A stretch of DNA of 62,000 nucleotides from Phoronis australis (taxonomy: Eukaryota; Phoronida; Phoronidae): NCBI GenBank assembly GCA_002633005.1, contig NMRA01000162.1, forward strand, positions 37,335-99,334, read 5' to 3'. Shown piece by piece: positions 1 to 13,612 of this stretch (positions within the stretch are counted from its first letter, which is position 1; the number at the start of each line of letters is the position of its first letter). Under the pieces are notes generated by a model. The model worked only from the letters and a program-made list of their open reading frames with translations. It did not search any database and had not been told where the DNA came from. Position numbers and translations under genes: made by a program.

Positions 1-119
1 TCATTATTTATGCTACCCTGGCACAGTGGGGTATGACGTCATCAGCGGGTGAAACGACAAAACCTTTTTTAAAAATCTCTTTTAACTAAGTTGGAGTTTT
101 GCGTTTTCTCATTGGGTTC

Positions 120-350
120 ATTTTTGGACTCTTGCGAACGTTAGTTAGTTTGCGTTTGCGAGAAGACAACACGTGTTCTCTCGCGAACGTGACCCCGTTC
201 GCGAGAACAACGCCGGTCCTCTCGCGAACGTGAGTTCATTGGCGGACATCTTGGATCGAGGAAAAACGCTCGGGAGGCGAACATAATTTGTCGCGTATCT
301 TCTCAAATGTTGTAGATTTCACGAAAAAGTGTGAGTAGAGTGGCGCGCGT
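120..350. promoter_or_regulatory. CpG-rich promoter-like block with clustered TCTCGCGA motifs
   Basis: CTTGCGAACG (131-140), TTTGCGAGAA (155-164), TCTCGCGAACG (179-189), GTTCGCGAGAAC (197-208) and TCTCGCGAACG (220-230) lie within 100 bases in both orientations. Local CpG density is far above the neighbouring sequence. They resemble the TCTCGCGAGA core-promoter element known in animals. It may serve FEM1 (coding start 829) or a leftward gene outside the window. Confidence 0.45.
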
Positions 351-828
351 GATCCATAAGAGTGGGTAATTGTATATTGCGACACTTCATTTTATTTTTT
401 AAGTATTCCTGACAGAATTTGAAATGGGACCAACTTATCCGACTATTACCCAATAGACGATAGTCCTAGCCTACGTTGAAAAAAGTCTCGGTTCTTCAAT
501 TTCCAAAGTCAACATGTCCAAAACGCCAATGCACTTATCACTTTTTCTGTTACAGGGAACAAAAGTCCACACATTAGCAAGAAAATGGTTAGATCACTAC
601 AATTACAAACCTTTACATCTGCCATCGTGTTCTTTCGATCTTTTCCACTCGTGAGACAAATTTTCAAATAGTGAGCCAAGTGTAAAAATGTTTGTAATTT
701 CCAGACTTAGCCAATCACAAATAACATTTAAAAACACTTGTGGGCTTCGTTTGTAAGGATTACTTTGATTGGCTATTTGATTATCATCTGTTTACGGTAC
801 CCTCTACCGGAGGTACTCAGAACTATAA
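351..828. other. FEM1 5' flank
   Basis: No coding signal. TATAAAT directly precedes the FEM1 ATG (824-830), too close to act as its TATA box. A polypyrimidine-poor CAG at 818-820 is the only acceptor-like site. Confidence 0.4.
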
Positions 829-3800
829 ATGATGGCTGAGGGAGGAAGTTTGGACGAGTTGTCTTTAGAATTTTTAGCAAACGAGATATACAAGTGAGTT
901 GAATACCCGTATTGGTATAGAACTGCAGTGTGTGAGTGACTGCGTGCTACTTAGGGGTAACCTAAACTTATTTCAGTCCTTGGAATCAGGGGGTGAACGG
1001 ATTTCATCATGATCATGGCACTGGCAGCTTGATTTCCCGATTTCGATCCTGGAGCCTCGGCTCCACCAGGGACAGGAAGCAACACATTCCATACTGGCGC
1101 CCCTTAAAGCCTCACACGCGCCAAGTGTCTAAAACGCTATGACGGGACTGAATTGCGACCGTGGGTCATTGTAGGGAATCTGGTAGGCGATCTGTTGACA
1201 CTCCAGAGCAGAGGCGATGACGTGACTGTCGGACAGATTCGACGACCACTGTGCCCCCTACTGGTAGTTTTATTTTTTTACGTTTTCCTCTACCATTAGT
1301 TTTCAAAAATCTATTGATAATAACGATACCTTCCCATTTTACACCATCTAGTGGCCATTTTTATGGTTCTGGATTATGATTTTTGACATCTGCCTCTACT
1401 CTATCAGCCAAATCGTTCAAAGGACAGTATGAAAACAGGCCAAAAATTCCCCTCCAGCAAATTAAAAATTTCCCCTCCCTTTTAACTGACAGTGCCTCAA
1501 ATTGGTGGCGAGCTTGGGAAAATAATGCCCTCTCTGTAGACTGTAGGCAACTTTCCCCGCAGCAGGGACCCTGTTTGTGTATAGTGAAAGGCCCGCAATC
1601 TCACCACTCATTCTCGGGCGTTCGATACCATCTCGTCATCTTTTCTTTACATTTATTAGCTCACAACAAGAATTATAATGCATATACATATCATGAAATT
1701 GAGCTGAAACACACCCACACACAGGCCACACTCATATCAGGGATAAATCAATGGTTATTAGACAAATAAAGGGCCATAGGGGTTCATCTATCATTGAATT
1801 TATTTTGTTTACAATGTTTGAATATATATGCTTTTCCAATATAGAATATTCATGAATTTCTTTTTTAAGCAAAGGTAAACAAGGGGTTATTTTTTAAATG
1901 CGTGTTGTGGATGTGTAATTGTGCCATGCAAATCAAGAGATCTATCGACAATTTTTTTCATCTTTTCCAAAAAATATATTCATATTCAGAAGTTAAATTT
2001 AACGCTATTCCTGTTTTATCTAAAATCCAATTTTGAAAGGAATTCCAAAAAGACTGTATAAGATTGGAAGACCAAAACAGATGGATTAAAACTTCTGGCT
2101 CCCTTTTACAAAAAGTACACAAGTTTGAAGACAGAATGCCAGTTTTAAAGAGGAGTTCATTTGTACTAATTTTTCTATGAACAAGTCTAATCTGGAACCA
2201 TTTCAATTTAACATCAATTGTAAAACTAACAGAGCATGTGTATGTCTTTCTCCACCCGTCACTAGCAGAATTAGAATTCAAATTTAACTCCCACTTATGT
2301 TTTAAACCAGGTTGTCAATAGAGGTTTTTAACAAAGAGACTATAAGTCTCTTTAGTTACATATTTCTCTGAAACTAAGGGGGTTAATTGTTTTGGATTTT
2401 GAGGAAGGTGTGCAACATAGTGGTTGTTTGGTGATCAATTGAAAAAAAAAATTAGATTGATTTTCTGAAACCAAGAAAGGAAGTGATAGGTGGACAGAAA
2501 CAGAACAGTGTACAGAATATTTGATTCGACATCACTTTAACCTCAGTATCACGAAGGTAACTAACTAATACCTCTTCTATACCAGTCTTTAAAGAAAACA
2601 TGTTTGTTGCTGACAACAATGTTCGAATTATACGAAAGTGGTTCATATATACCATTTTTATCCTCAGTTGGATGTTAAACAAAACTATTCATAAGCATGA
2701 GTAAATGCTGATTTCCTCAACTTGTTTGTGATGCTTTTTGACAACGTTCATGGAATTTTTCACCAAAATGTCAGAAGTTGCCGGCAGTAAAAGATTTGTT
2801 TTATGTTTCAAAATAATTATCCGTAGTTCATCATCGTTTGTAATTAGTTTCCGTTGCGGTGAAAGCTTTATAGTTGTTTTTAATGGTTGTACTTGAACAA
2901 TACTGAACTACTATTATGTCAGGCAAAATGCATTCCTGTTGTTATGACAAGATATAAGAATGTCTGTATTGAGGTATTCAAACAGCTCTATCATATTGCC
3001 CCTGTAGCTCAGGAGGCGTCTTGGAAATGAAGATAAACAATTATGACCTCAGGATGAAAACGCTTGTGCCATACAAGTTGCAAATTGTATATCTTACAGG
3101 TGCGTGTGTAAGGATGATGCTACCCGAAACAGAGGCCAGTTTCGCAAAGCACGTTCGCTTCTACACAGGCTATCTCTGGCAGATCGACAAAAGATTGTTT
3201 CTTACTCGTTTGAAGGAAAGACACCACTTTTTGTTGCCTGCCGGTACGGTAAAGAATGCATGGCTGCCTTTTTGTTGGATGAATGTAATGCTGACATAGA
3301 GCAAACTGGTAAGCTTTCGACCTCTTGACCTTTGCTGAATGATAACATCCTGTCATTAACATATTCCAAATAAGGGCATTTCATTACCATATTCCAAATA
3401 AGGATATCTAAATGATATAATCCCTTAACATGCTGATTGGACTACTATCTTTTTATGTTTTTGTAGCTTTCAATACTGTTCACTGTTACTTAAGTGCAAG
3501 GAAATGGATGGCCTTTATGTACAGTACAAGATAAAAGTATCATTTGAACAAAGTGTTGTCCCTTTCATGACATCTAGTTCTGTGAACAAGAAAAATGACT
3601 TGAAATGACTTCTATGACTTCTATGGTGGGAAAACCATAGAATGGCTTAATTGCCTTTATGACTTTCCTACTGTTTCCCCTTCATTCACATGGAAATTCT
3701 GGGTCATTTTTTCTGAATAGCTTTGGCTTGTAGAGATATTAAACAAACACTGGGATTGATAGTACTGATCATTGGTGGAAGATCTCTTCTTCAAAAAAAT

Positions 3801-6645
3801 TTCCTTTACAGAAATTAACTTCTGTAAAACATTGACTGCATCTGTCACAGTCACCCTCAGTTCGCCAGTCCATGTCATTTTGTCGGCCCTTCCCTCCTGC
3901 ATCTAAAATAATACATGCAGATGTGAGTTTATGGGGAGTTCGAAATTTGCCAAGTGACTCTCTTGAAATGATGGCTTTCTCCAGAAAAAGCAAACACGCA
4001 ATTCATTTAGTTCATCGCCCTCAATTGCTGCCCAGCTGACTCCTCCATGCTAGCAACCCTTTCTGTTCTCAGTCTAATTAATAAGAAGAGCATCCATTCA
4101 TCATTAGTGCCACCTAGTTTTTTTCTCTGACTCCATTCTAGGTATCTACCAAGTGGAAGAAAATGCTGAGATGACAAGACATGAGGTGTCGCCACTGTGG
4201 TGCGCTGCTGTAGCCAATCAGCTTGCGATCGTCAAGTTGCTACTGGAACGCGGAGCCAATATCAATAGTGTTAGCGATACACAGTCGACTCCTGTGAGAT
4301 CAGCCTGCTATATGACAAATGTTGAGGTTTGTATTTGACCAAGAAAATCTTCTGTATTTATCGATAATCGAATAAATGTTAATTCTAAAATCTGTGTGAA
4401 CGTTTTACGTAGTTTGGCTGAACCCATAGGTTATTTTTTTCTGCTTTAGAATTTTGCTTGAGATTGTCAATGATTATCTCTATTTAATAGTAAAAATAAA
4501 AGTACTAAAATATGGTAAAATATTCCCCACGTTTCGAGCGGTGCGCTTTTTATCAAGGGCATGACACAGACTGCTGAATAGATGGATATAAATAAAATAG
4601 CATAGCACAGGTGACTGCATGTGTATCAGCACGTGGTCTTCTGTGTTATTTTATTTATATCCATCCATTCGGCAGTCTGTGTCATGCCCTTGATGAAGAG
4701 CGTACGGCTCAAAATGTGGAGAATATTTCAATATGTACTGGTACCGACGCTCGTCGTTTTATTTTTATTTTTACTATAATTATTTTACATTCGTAACCAT
4801 CGGTAACTGCATGGTATTCCAGCGTCTATTTTCGTCATTTAGTAAAGCATTGCTGGTGTAAATGTTTGCTTCATTTACTTTTTCCAGAAAGGAAAGTCAA
4901 CGTATTCGCGACTGTTTTTGTTAGTTTTCATTCATGAGATTGGAGTGATCCCTTACTATTTTACAGCAACAATGATTAGTAATTTTGCAGATAACACTTT
5001 GTATTCTGTATTTTATTGTAACAGCTGGGGTCTGCTTGTTTCTTTTCATCTGTGACATAAAATTAGAGGTTTAGCACACAAGTAGTCGTGCATTGTTAGC
5101 CTGAAAGTACTTTGTGTTGGTCTTCTGTGCTACTATAGTTGTTCATGTCGTTTACTCTGCTATCAGGTTGTCAAGTATCTTGTGGAAAAGGGTGCTGACA
5201 TTCATCGGCCCAACATCAATGGGGGAACGTGCCTAATCAACTCGGTGCAGAGTGTGGAACTCTGTGCCTTTCTCATTCAACACGGCTGCGATGTGAATGC
5301 CCGCGACTGCGCTGGCAACTTGGCACTACACTATGCCGTACGTGAGGGACGACTAGCAACTGTTAAACTGCTGATAGAGAATGGGTCAGACGCATCAGCA
5401 TGCAATGACATGGATGAAGATGCCATGCTGGTCGCAGCTCTCCGAGGGTGGAGAGAAGTCTTAGAATATCTCCTTAAAACAATGAATCCGGAGCGTCTAC
5501 GTGTTATTGAGTGTTACGAGCTCCTTGGAGCTCATTATATTGATGAGAAAAATAATTTAATTGACGGGCTTGAATTACTGAAACACGGGTTGCTTTTGCG
5601 AAAGGAGCCACCTGAAATACCAAAGCAGGTGTGCTCAGAACTTAAGGAAGCGTATCTCAATAACATGGAGGCTAATAGTGTGGAGGAATATGATAATCTA
5701 AGTGCGGACATGATAGCCATACAAATGCAGGCTTTGTTAACTAGAGAACGCATACTTGGTGCTGCCCATAAGGAGACTGTCTTTGGTATTGTCTATCGTG
5801 GTGCTGCTCTGGCTGACGTTCAACAAGAGGGGAAGTGCCTGGCACTTTGGCTGTATGCGCTTGAGATTCATATAGCCAAAGGTAATGTCTTAGACTTTGA
5901 GTCCGAGCAGACCATCCTGGCCCTGACCAAAATCTTTTTGGACATTCTTGATAATGAACAGTCTGAGGATCTGCAGCAACAGCAGAGAATCATCCAACTA
6001 CCAATGGTGTTGCGTGTATTTGAGCTGTTGACAGTGAAGGTGAAGAGTGCCCTTGGCTTGGCGTCATTGAGCAACGAACAAACAAAGACTCTAGAGACTC
6101 TCATGAAGCTGGCATTGTATCTCATCGTAGTTTTTCTTGCTGTTGCAAAAACAGAGAGTGAGATCATTGAAGCAAAGAGGAGGCTACACGCGCTTATAAT
6201 GCTGAACCCAAGAGGTGAGAATGGCCGCACGCTGCTCCATCTCGCCATGCTGATTTCATCGTCTCACATCTCAGATGAGTTCTTCTCCTACTTTCCTAAC
6301 AGACACATGCTGGACTGGCTTTTGGACTGTGGCGCTGATGTGAATGCATTGGACGATGCCAAAAACACTGCGTTCATGCTGTTGCTATCTGACAGACCAT
6401 ATCCTCTGAGTACGTACTTCATAGCCGACTTCATTCAGAAATTTCTAAATGCTGATGTTCACGTGGACGTGCGGAACAATGCCGGACTCACGGCAGGCGA
6501 CATTATTACACAAGGCGGCGCTCATGTGGTGCTGAACAACCGTCTGAGTCTCAAGTGTTGGGCGGCGCAGGCGATACGCCGGCATGGTATCAAATATGAT
6601 ACTGAGATTCCTAAGTCTCTTGTACCGTTTGTGGACGTACATTAA
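829..6645 (+). CDS. FEM1: FEM1-like ankyrin-repeat protein (cullin-2 E3 substrate receptor family)
   Basis: Four coding exons join in frame: 829-893, 3100-3308, 4142-4326 and 5167-6645, giving 645 residues (human FEM1B is 627). Exon 1 begins MMAEGG and ends at GTGAGT; the other donors are GTAAGC and GTTTGT. N-terminal ankyrin repeats span about residues 50-260 (for example GKTPLFVACRYG and LLLERGANIN). A TPR-like region follows at about 268-400 (ECYELLGAHYID, then LLTRERILGAAH and IVYRGAALAD). A second ankyrin pair lies near residues 500-600 (LLDCGADVNALDD). The end, about 614-642 (LSLKCWAAQAIRRHGI, then PKSLVPFV), matches the FEM1 VHL-box segment. FEM1 proteins are CUL2-elongin receptors that bind C-degrons; here that role is inferred from the family. 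The sequence is clearly diverged, and similarity to FEM1B looks slightly higher than to FEM1A/C, so orthology is not settled. A CAG at 818-820 just before the ATG could be an acceptor for an upstream 5'UTR exon. Confidence 0.88.
1765..2400 (-). mobile_element. Non-LTR retrotransposon (LINE) fragment, 3' part of the reverse-transcriptase ORF
   Basis: Read leftwards, the longest open part (2281-1958) contains LKWFQIRLVHRKISTNELLF followed by CTFCKREPEVLIHLFW. This is the RT tail and zinc-knuckle-like segment typical of LINE ORF2 C-termini. Further downstream, broken frames still resemble LINE C-terminal residues (LLICMAQLHIH). There are frameshifts and stops and no 5' part, so it is a dead fragment. 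It lies in FEM1 intron 1. Confidence 0.7.
4486..4779. repeat. Foldback element with ~110 bp inverted arms
   Basis: The arm 4486-4599 pairs with the reverse complement of 4644-4779 around a loop of about 45 bases. The best-kept part is ATCAAGGGCATGACACAGAC with the following TGCTGAAT and TGGATATAAATAAAAT. It lies in FEM1 intron 3. Each arm carries a TTGATGA/hairpin/GAAACGTGG-like pattern. Confidence 0.75.
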
Positions 6646-9600
6646 AAATCGGAAGGGATGAGGTGGAGTATTGGTGAATCCATAGAGTTAATATTGGAGT
6701 TCCCCTTGCTTTGGGCAAATCCAGGAAGTTGTTAGTGTACAAACTACATTATGATCGATAAATATTATAGTTCACCCAGCTGGGTATGGGCTGTATCATT
6801 GAATTAAGGTGATGGAAGTACCTGCGCCCAAATTGCAGGTAGTGGAAACCAGTGTTTTTCCTGAATGTGCCTAGATTCTTGGCATGATTCTGTGTTTTAA
6901 CTAGCGTCCCAAAATCGTTGACAAATAAGAGTGATTTTTCTTCTTCCGCGGTATTGAAGAGATCAGACTCAGGTGTTGAGGTTCAGTTTTATGGCCTCTC
7001 GGCAGTGCAGATTAACTTCTAGATTCATGTCGCCGAGAAGCACTAGCGTATCCATTGCTAAATGTTTGGTTGTGTTAATGCCCACTGCACCTATGGTGCC
7101 AGGCCACTGGTCAACAAACCAGATGACATAATAAATAATTTCACAAAGATATATACCTTTTCTTTAAGTGGCTATAAACTTATGTTCCATCCAAGAAAGG
7201 AATAGCTTAGACTGCTTAACTGTATGAAATTGGTCTCGGCCTTTTCCTTACTTTAGGCAGGAAGTGATTTTGTGCTGTCAGAAAAATTGACAGTTTTTTA
7301 TTCCTTGCATGGAATGATATGCTGTGACAAGCCAACAGGTGGAGCCTGATGTCGAGCAAGAATGAACTCTTTGGTCTTTCAAAGCCCTGAAATCACCTCC
7401 AGTTTGACTAAAGAACAATTTGAGGCCAATTTAAAGGTACATGCAAGACGTCTAAACCAAAATTTTTGTTATGGAAGTGTAAGTTTGTAGTCACTTCAAA
7501 AGTGTTATAAAGCTGCTCTTGTGTCTGTTTCATTAAAAGTGAATTAGACTGAAGTCAGAAATTTGGCCTTGCGTTCCACACAATTACTTCTGAAAATTAA
7601 TTAAATCTCACTTGAGCAAAAAGTGTAACATCTCCAAGAATACATTCTGGTACGAACAGCTAGTTAATGTGATAATTATTACAAATTATCTCTGGAGTGC
7701 AACACGTTGGTAATTACTTGGCTTAAACCTTTTCCAACAATCAGGAAGTGGGAGTGCAAGACTGAAATTTTATCTCAAATCATGAATCGCTATTCATGAA
7801 GCACATCCCAGACCTGATTAAATTCGGGCTCAGGTCATGGGCGGCGCACCATAGGGGGCTGGGGGGCTATAACCCCCCACTTTTTTCAGTTCTATGCCGC
7901 ACATGGTCTATAGACGGTGCCCCCAACGCAGGTAAGACTGAATTAAAAAATTTGGACTAATTGCTTTGTAAACACCGAGTTGGTTTTCCGTCTTGTCTTC
8001 AAACAAAGTTTTTTCAGTTTTCACCACCGTTGGCCATGTACCAACTACGCTTTCGTCACCTGTTGTGATGTACGAAATCTAGTTTCAAGAATTTGTGGTT
8101 TTTAAACTGATTTTAATGAGCACAAGTACAAAATAATGCAGTTTCATTTACTTTATACTGTCATGGCTGGAAATATATCTTTAGATGTGCTGCTAAGTTG
8201 CACTGCATTGTCTCGATGGTGCTCTGCCATTTTCGGAATCAAAAGCAGACGAGCTTGAAACTGACACAAAAAATACCATCTTTAGCCCACTCCGTAGCAG
8301 CCGGTTTAATTTCGGTTTCAACTAAGACGGATTTCTGTCATGGGGCTAAGACAGATTGGTTTTAAGTTACCCAGGTTCTGACTTCCGTCAAAGTTCACAC
8401 GGAAAAAAGTTACATGAAACACCCATTTTATAACACTGATCAGCGATGTTTTAACTGCGTCCCAGGATCATTGGAAAACATCTTTCTGCTTTCAGTAGCA
8501 ACGAATGTTTGTGGGACAGATGGAAAATGATCCTAGAGTTTACATTTTCCAGCCTGGCTAGAATTGATAGCAGTTGATGGATATGTCAGAACTATCCATT
8601 AGAAATATGTGGGAAGATAAACTGCTTTAGACATACATATTTATTAACTATTCATTATGAAATTGGACAAATAAATACAAATTTATACAGTCATATAACA
8701 ACAGCTATGGAACCAATTTTTTAGAATATTCCATCGAATATTTCAACATGCACATCAATGGCAACTTGATCAATAGATATGTTCTTAATAAGAAATTGAA
8801 GATAATTTGAAGTACTTCACAAAGAAATCGCAACTTTACAACATTAAGAAACCAATGCGGTCATCTAGACAATAATGAACTTGAAGAATCGTGGGAAGGT
8901 AATTTGGCAGTTGGGATATTGCCTCGTCCTGTGAGATTTTGGAGAATTATCTGGGGGGTAGACATAACACTTTGACAAAGAAATGGTGCAAGGGCATGCT
9001 ACATTCACTCTGAAAACGGGTCAGAATATTGCCAAAAGGGATCTATACACTGTGACTACCTGATCATATTACACCATTCCAAGATAAACCTTAGCCTAAA
9101 TAGAATTGTATTAATATGTAAGTCAAGGATGAGTCCTGAAAACCCAGTTGACATCATTTTCTTCCCAATAAGTGCTAATATCCTCGACAGACAAAGTGCC
9201 CTGGCTATTTTCTCAAGTACAATATGTAGTTCAAAGCCAAACTTCGTGAAAACTTGTCATTTTTATGTTATATGGCACGAATGACATTGACAATGTGTAT
9301 TAGTGTCATTTTAAACCAATTCTTGCAGTAAAAAGGCAACAGTCAATAGATTAAAATGCTCCACATTTATCAGCGAACAATCAGAAATTACATTCTGCTT
9401 TTTAATAAATTAATAAAAAGTGTCATCGCAATGGAAATCATCAACATAACAGACGACAGGTTTTGACAAACAAATGAGACGGGGCACCCTCTTGATCCTC
9501 CGATTAGTTTATAATATTGCAGATGGGACACTAGTTGTACAGGAACGAACTGCTAAATGGTGAGTGAAAAGTCCTTCCTTAGGTTTTACTGTTGGCTATG

Positions 9601-9946
9601 ACTGAGGTTAGGGTAAACTACTTGCCAGGAACTAGACTTGTCAATTTTTAAAAAACAATACCCAGGTTGTCATTAGCTAGTGAGGACATACAAAGTGTAG
9701 ACATTTCACCCCTTGTTCCTGGTAGAACAATACCAAGGGAAATATTTATATCCACGCATTCCACATCCAGAGCAACTGTTGCTTAATTTGGAAAAAAATC
9801 TTCACCAGTTACAGGTCAACATTACAAAAACGTCAAACGTCATAGAATTGCACCATTCAATGATGAACACTGGATCTCAGCAAACAATAGGAACTTCAGG
9901 TAGCAGAGCAACTGACTTACACCAGGCTGAAAATATAACACTAAAA
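6646..9946. other. Convergent intergenic region between FEM1 and RNF141
   Basis: Holds both 3'UTRs but no recognisable gene. AATAAA-type signals occur near 6757 and 7130. A G/C-tract palindrome at 7852-7885 (GGGGGGCTATAACCCCCC) looks like repeat debris. Nothing else stands out. Confidence 0.5.
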
Positions 9947-12900
9947 TCAATCATACAGTGGACTGTCCAGTTCTTTAGGGGATTTCTCCACAGGTGGAGA
10001 GTAAATTGGACGTCCAGCCTTGTCCACAAGTCCCAAAACTCTGGCTGGCAGCTCCGCGTGGATCTCCAAATCGTCTTCTGGCCTTTCAGCAAGCACCCAC
10101 GTGTCTTTGTCACACGCCGTTTCAGCCCGACAAACGGGACACGTAGAATGGGAAACATTCCTGTAATAAAACCAGACCAATTGTTATTGTACTTCAAAGG
10201 ATGCCCATAGATTTCATCTATTCAAAAAGCGTTTGTCCCAATTCTCCACTCATTTCAAACAAAATAATTGCCAAAATTTCATTTTCCACTCTGCAGTAAA
10301 CTTTAACTAAATGTTTTGGGACACCTACACAGTGCAGTTAAAACCATACCATTAATAGAATAAAATGTTCTTGATTTTTACTTTACGGAGAAAATTGACA
10401 CTCCTTTATCATATCGTCTGCTAAATAAATAAATTACACAGATTTAGCGTAATCATTTGGGACTTCAGCCTCCGTATCAACTTCATCACAATATTCAAGA
10501 GACAAGAAAGCAGACTTGATCATCCAACATAAACTTGGACAGACAACTGGGAGGACCAAGCCTCTGATTGAAATGATGGGCTCAAAAGATGTGAAGGATG
10601 AGAAGTGGAGAGGAGGGGATTGTGAAAGCAGCTCCATTATTGGATGTGTTGGAAGCCATTAAAACTCATGAACATCAACTTGGCATAGTTAGCAATACCA
10701 CATTTTCATGAACCAAATTTACTTTCCCATAAAACTTCAATTTTATAGTTTTCCCTTGGTGCTGTAACAGCAAAGTCAATAAAATTTAAGTGTTTGACAA
10801 TGACTATAGTAACACGATCTGACAATACAAATTAAAAAATGGTTCATCCTTCCCATACACAACCCTGTAATTCCCATTTCTTGCTAGATCTTTACATCCT
10901 TCCCTTCAGAGGCTCCACCAGATTTGTCAGTTAGAAGCTACATAACATTTAGACATACATACACAGCTGATGTTTGTGTACCGCAACACTACAAGTACAA
11001 AATGAAGGTGCGCCCCAACCTTAAATACTGACCACTCGTGTATACATTTTTCACAGTAACTGTGTGTACAAGGAAGTATATGGTCTGCTTTGCGGTCCAT
11101 GCAGATACAACACTCGTCTATTGACGGCTTTTCCAAGTCCTCGAAGTTGTCTACCCTGAAGAAATAGAAAGAAACGTGAAATATCAGTCAGTCTTCATAA
11201 CCAGCAAAACATCTCTTTCGTTGAAAATAGAAGAGACTATGGCATAGCAAACACAACACGGTAAATGCTTCATTAATTTTGTGTTGAAGCTGCTACAAAT
11301 TTGTTTTGTCTCAAACATTTTGCTTGGGGATTATTTTCTTACTCATTATAATTACGCTCCTATCAAAGATTTTGGATTAAATATCTAGTTTTATTTAAGG
11401 ACTTACAACTCATAATAAAAAGTCATTAAATTTGATCTACAATCATCAAGGTCATTAGTCACCACTACCCTACATGGCATTTTATGAAACTGTCAATTCA
11501 CTATAACACCAGAGAGTGAGCACTCCAATTTTGAATATCGTAGGGACATATACAGTTGGAAAAAAGTCTGGGAGTTTTAACATTAAGCAACTGCTGTTGA
11601 TCGAGAGAAAAACAGACAAAGTCTCAACCTGGTGAGTATTTGAGATGCTGTCATGGCTGACTCTGTCTTGACACATGTCTGGGCTTGGTGTAATATCTCG
11701 TTGTAAAGTCGGATAAACTGGCGCAGATTAAGGATCCTCGATGATTCTATGGCATCTGAATCGACCTGCATCTACGAAATGAACACAAGAGTGTGGTAAA
11801 TACCGAAAACCATAGACTGAATAAAATATAGACAAGTTGTTAAGAATGAAACCTTTTGTTGTATTTTCCAATAATAAATGAATAAATGGCAGCAACTCCT
11901 TCTTAACAGAAAATTTCCAAAATATACGACAGTGTCTGTTTATTATGTGGACACTCGCTCAAACACACAGAATGTAAAATGATGCAAGGTTCAAATCCCA
12001 CAAAGAATATAAAAACGTGTTAATAGTAAATAAAAAAGGATACCATATGTCTAGAAATGTTGGTGAAAATTTAACAAATAAAAGACAATTTTCATTGTTA
12101 TTGATCACTAAACATTAAACCACACTGTATTGGGCATTTAGTAAAGATTTTATTTCCAGAATGGTCTACGCTGTCTTATCTAAAAAGTTAAGACTTCAAC
12201 ATTTCTCAAAACGTCCGTAGATCCTGCTGCTTGGTTCTAAACAAGACAGTGTCCTGCCCATCAATAAACCCACCTTGACACACCTAACCCTAACTGTGGC
12301 CTTCCACAGCATGGAGTTGTCAGTCCCACTTTTCACACAGAACACCAACTTGTTGCCTCCATAGCTGGCAAACTCCTCTGTTCTGCAACAGTGAATGGTG
12401 TAATCTTGTGTAAATGTACATGTATCCAATGGGTACACAATACATGCTTCACTGCACCAACTACGCCCATCAGGTTTCGTGATACTTGTGCTCACTGCAA
12501 GGCCTCACACAACACCTTTGTTATTTTTTAGTACCTTCAACATTCGAAATTCTTTGTATTAAAGTAAAACATTGTCGGCAGCAGATGATGAGAACAATTC
12601 TCCATGAAAACATTGCAATAATAAGTTTTTATTTTAATTTTTTCTCAAGAGAATAAGTTGACAATACGATACACAGCCAGGCCATAATCAATTAATCTAC
12701 CTACGGCAAAGTCGCGCAATTTTCGAATGGCCTGACATTTTGGGACAAGAACAAATATTTCCAAAATTAGTTTTCCGTAGTCCACGAAATTCGTACAAGG
12801 TCCAAAAACTGTCTTGTCCCGCGATATTCAACCAAGAATGAATTTGTTCTATTGGAATTAATTTTGAGTGTCCGAAAATCGCGTGACTTTACCCCTGCCT

Positions 12901-13612
12901 AATTAAAGACGAGATGGCACTAAATTGATTGCGTGGATGTTACAACGCTGTACAGTACACACGTACCGAGAAGTTAAAGGAAAATGGGGTCATAATTCCT
13001 ACATGACGACAGCGGAATACAAACACATTTCCCTATCATGATAACAAAAAGCAAGAAAGTGTAACTTGCTGTCCTGGAATAACGAGACGACGATAAATCC
13101 TTTACGAGCCATAATAATAATTGAACTGGCTGGCTTCCTTAACGCAAACGAAAGGAAGTCTTTCAACTATCTCCATTACAGTTAACTTACGGTCAAGTCA
13201 AAAGATGCAAAAAAAGTCAAGTGCCTTGCAGGGCTGAGATAATCAACGAACCTTATTTTTGTTAAAAATGACATGAAAAAAGGTTGCCTTCACCTTTAAG
13301 GACCTAACGACATTACTGCAGCAGTCAGGGATTGAGGTCGTGACCTTTCGAGTACAAGTCCATCACACCACCCACAGAGTTATATAAGTCTGACATATGT
13401 ATTGACAACATTAATGTGAAATTACCAGATATGAAAGGATGGCTTCACATTTCCAATACTTACATTTCATTGAGCTCTGTTAGACATTCCAAGAATTTTT
13501 TGTGTGTCAACGTTGCCAATTGAGCTGCTGAGAGGGCATGGTGCTCCAACTTATCAATCAACCAGCTGACTCTGGCAGGGGCCACTGAATGAATTGTGTG
13601 GCCCTGGCCCAT
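9947..13612 (-). CDS. RNF141: RING finger protein 141 (RNF141) orthologue
   Basis: The gene is read leftwards. Coding exons are 13612-13464 (start MGQGHT, acceptor TTTAG just upstream, so a 5'UTR exon lies further out), 12382-12274, 11771-11629, 11155 to about 11029, and 10160-9947 with TGA at 9947-9949. Exon order and sequence follow human RNF141: a [14 protein letters not shown] segment, then [20 protein letters not shown], then [17 protein letters not shown], then the RING. The RING reads [20 protein letters not shown], then EKCIHEW, and the next exon supplies CPVC. Length is about 247 residues against 230 in human. Glycine 2 (MGQ) could be myristoylated, as the human start also allows. 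RNF141 is a RING-type ubiquitin ligase candidate. The join between the last two exons does not work as read: exon 4 ends in phase 0 at its only plausible donors (11028 GTATTT or 11019 GTTGGG), but the last exon needs two bases. A missed microexon or an assembly indel is likely. Confidence 0.9.

Noticed and set aside
1383-1769. 128-codon open stretch in FEM1 intron 1
   Set aside because: Low-complexity composition, no family resemblance and no start context; looks like chance.
5535-6642. Several open frames antisense to FEM1 exon 4
   Set aside because: They are shadows of a long conserved coding exon on the other strand.
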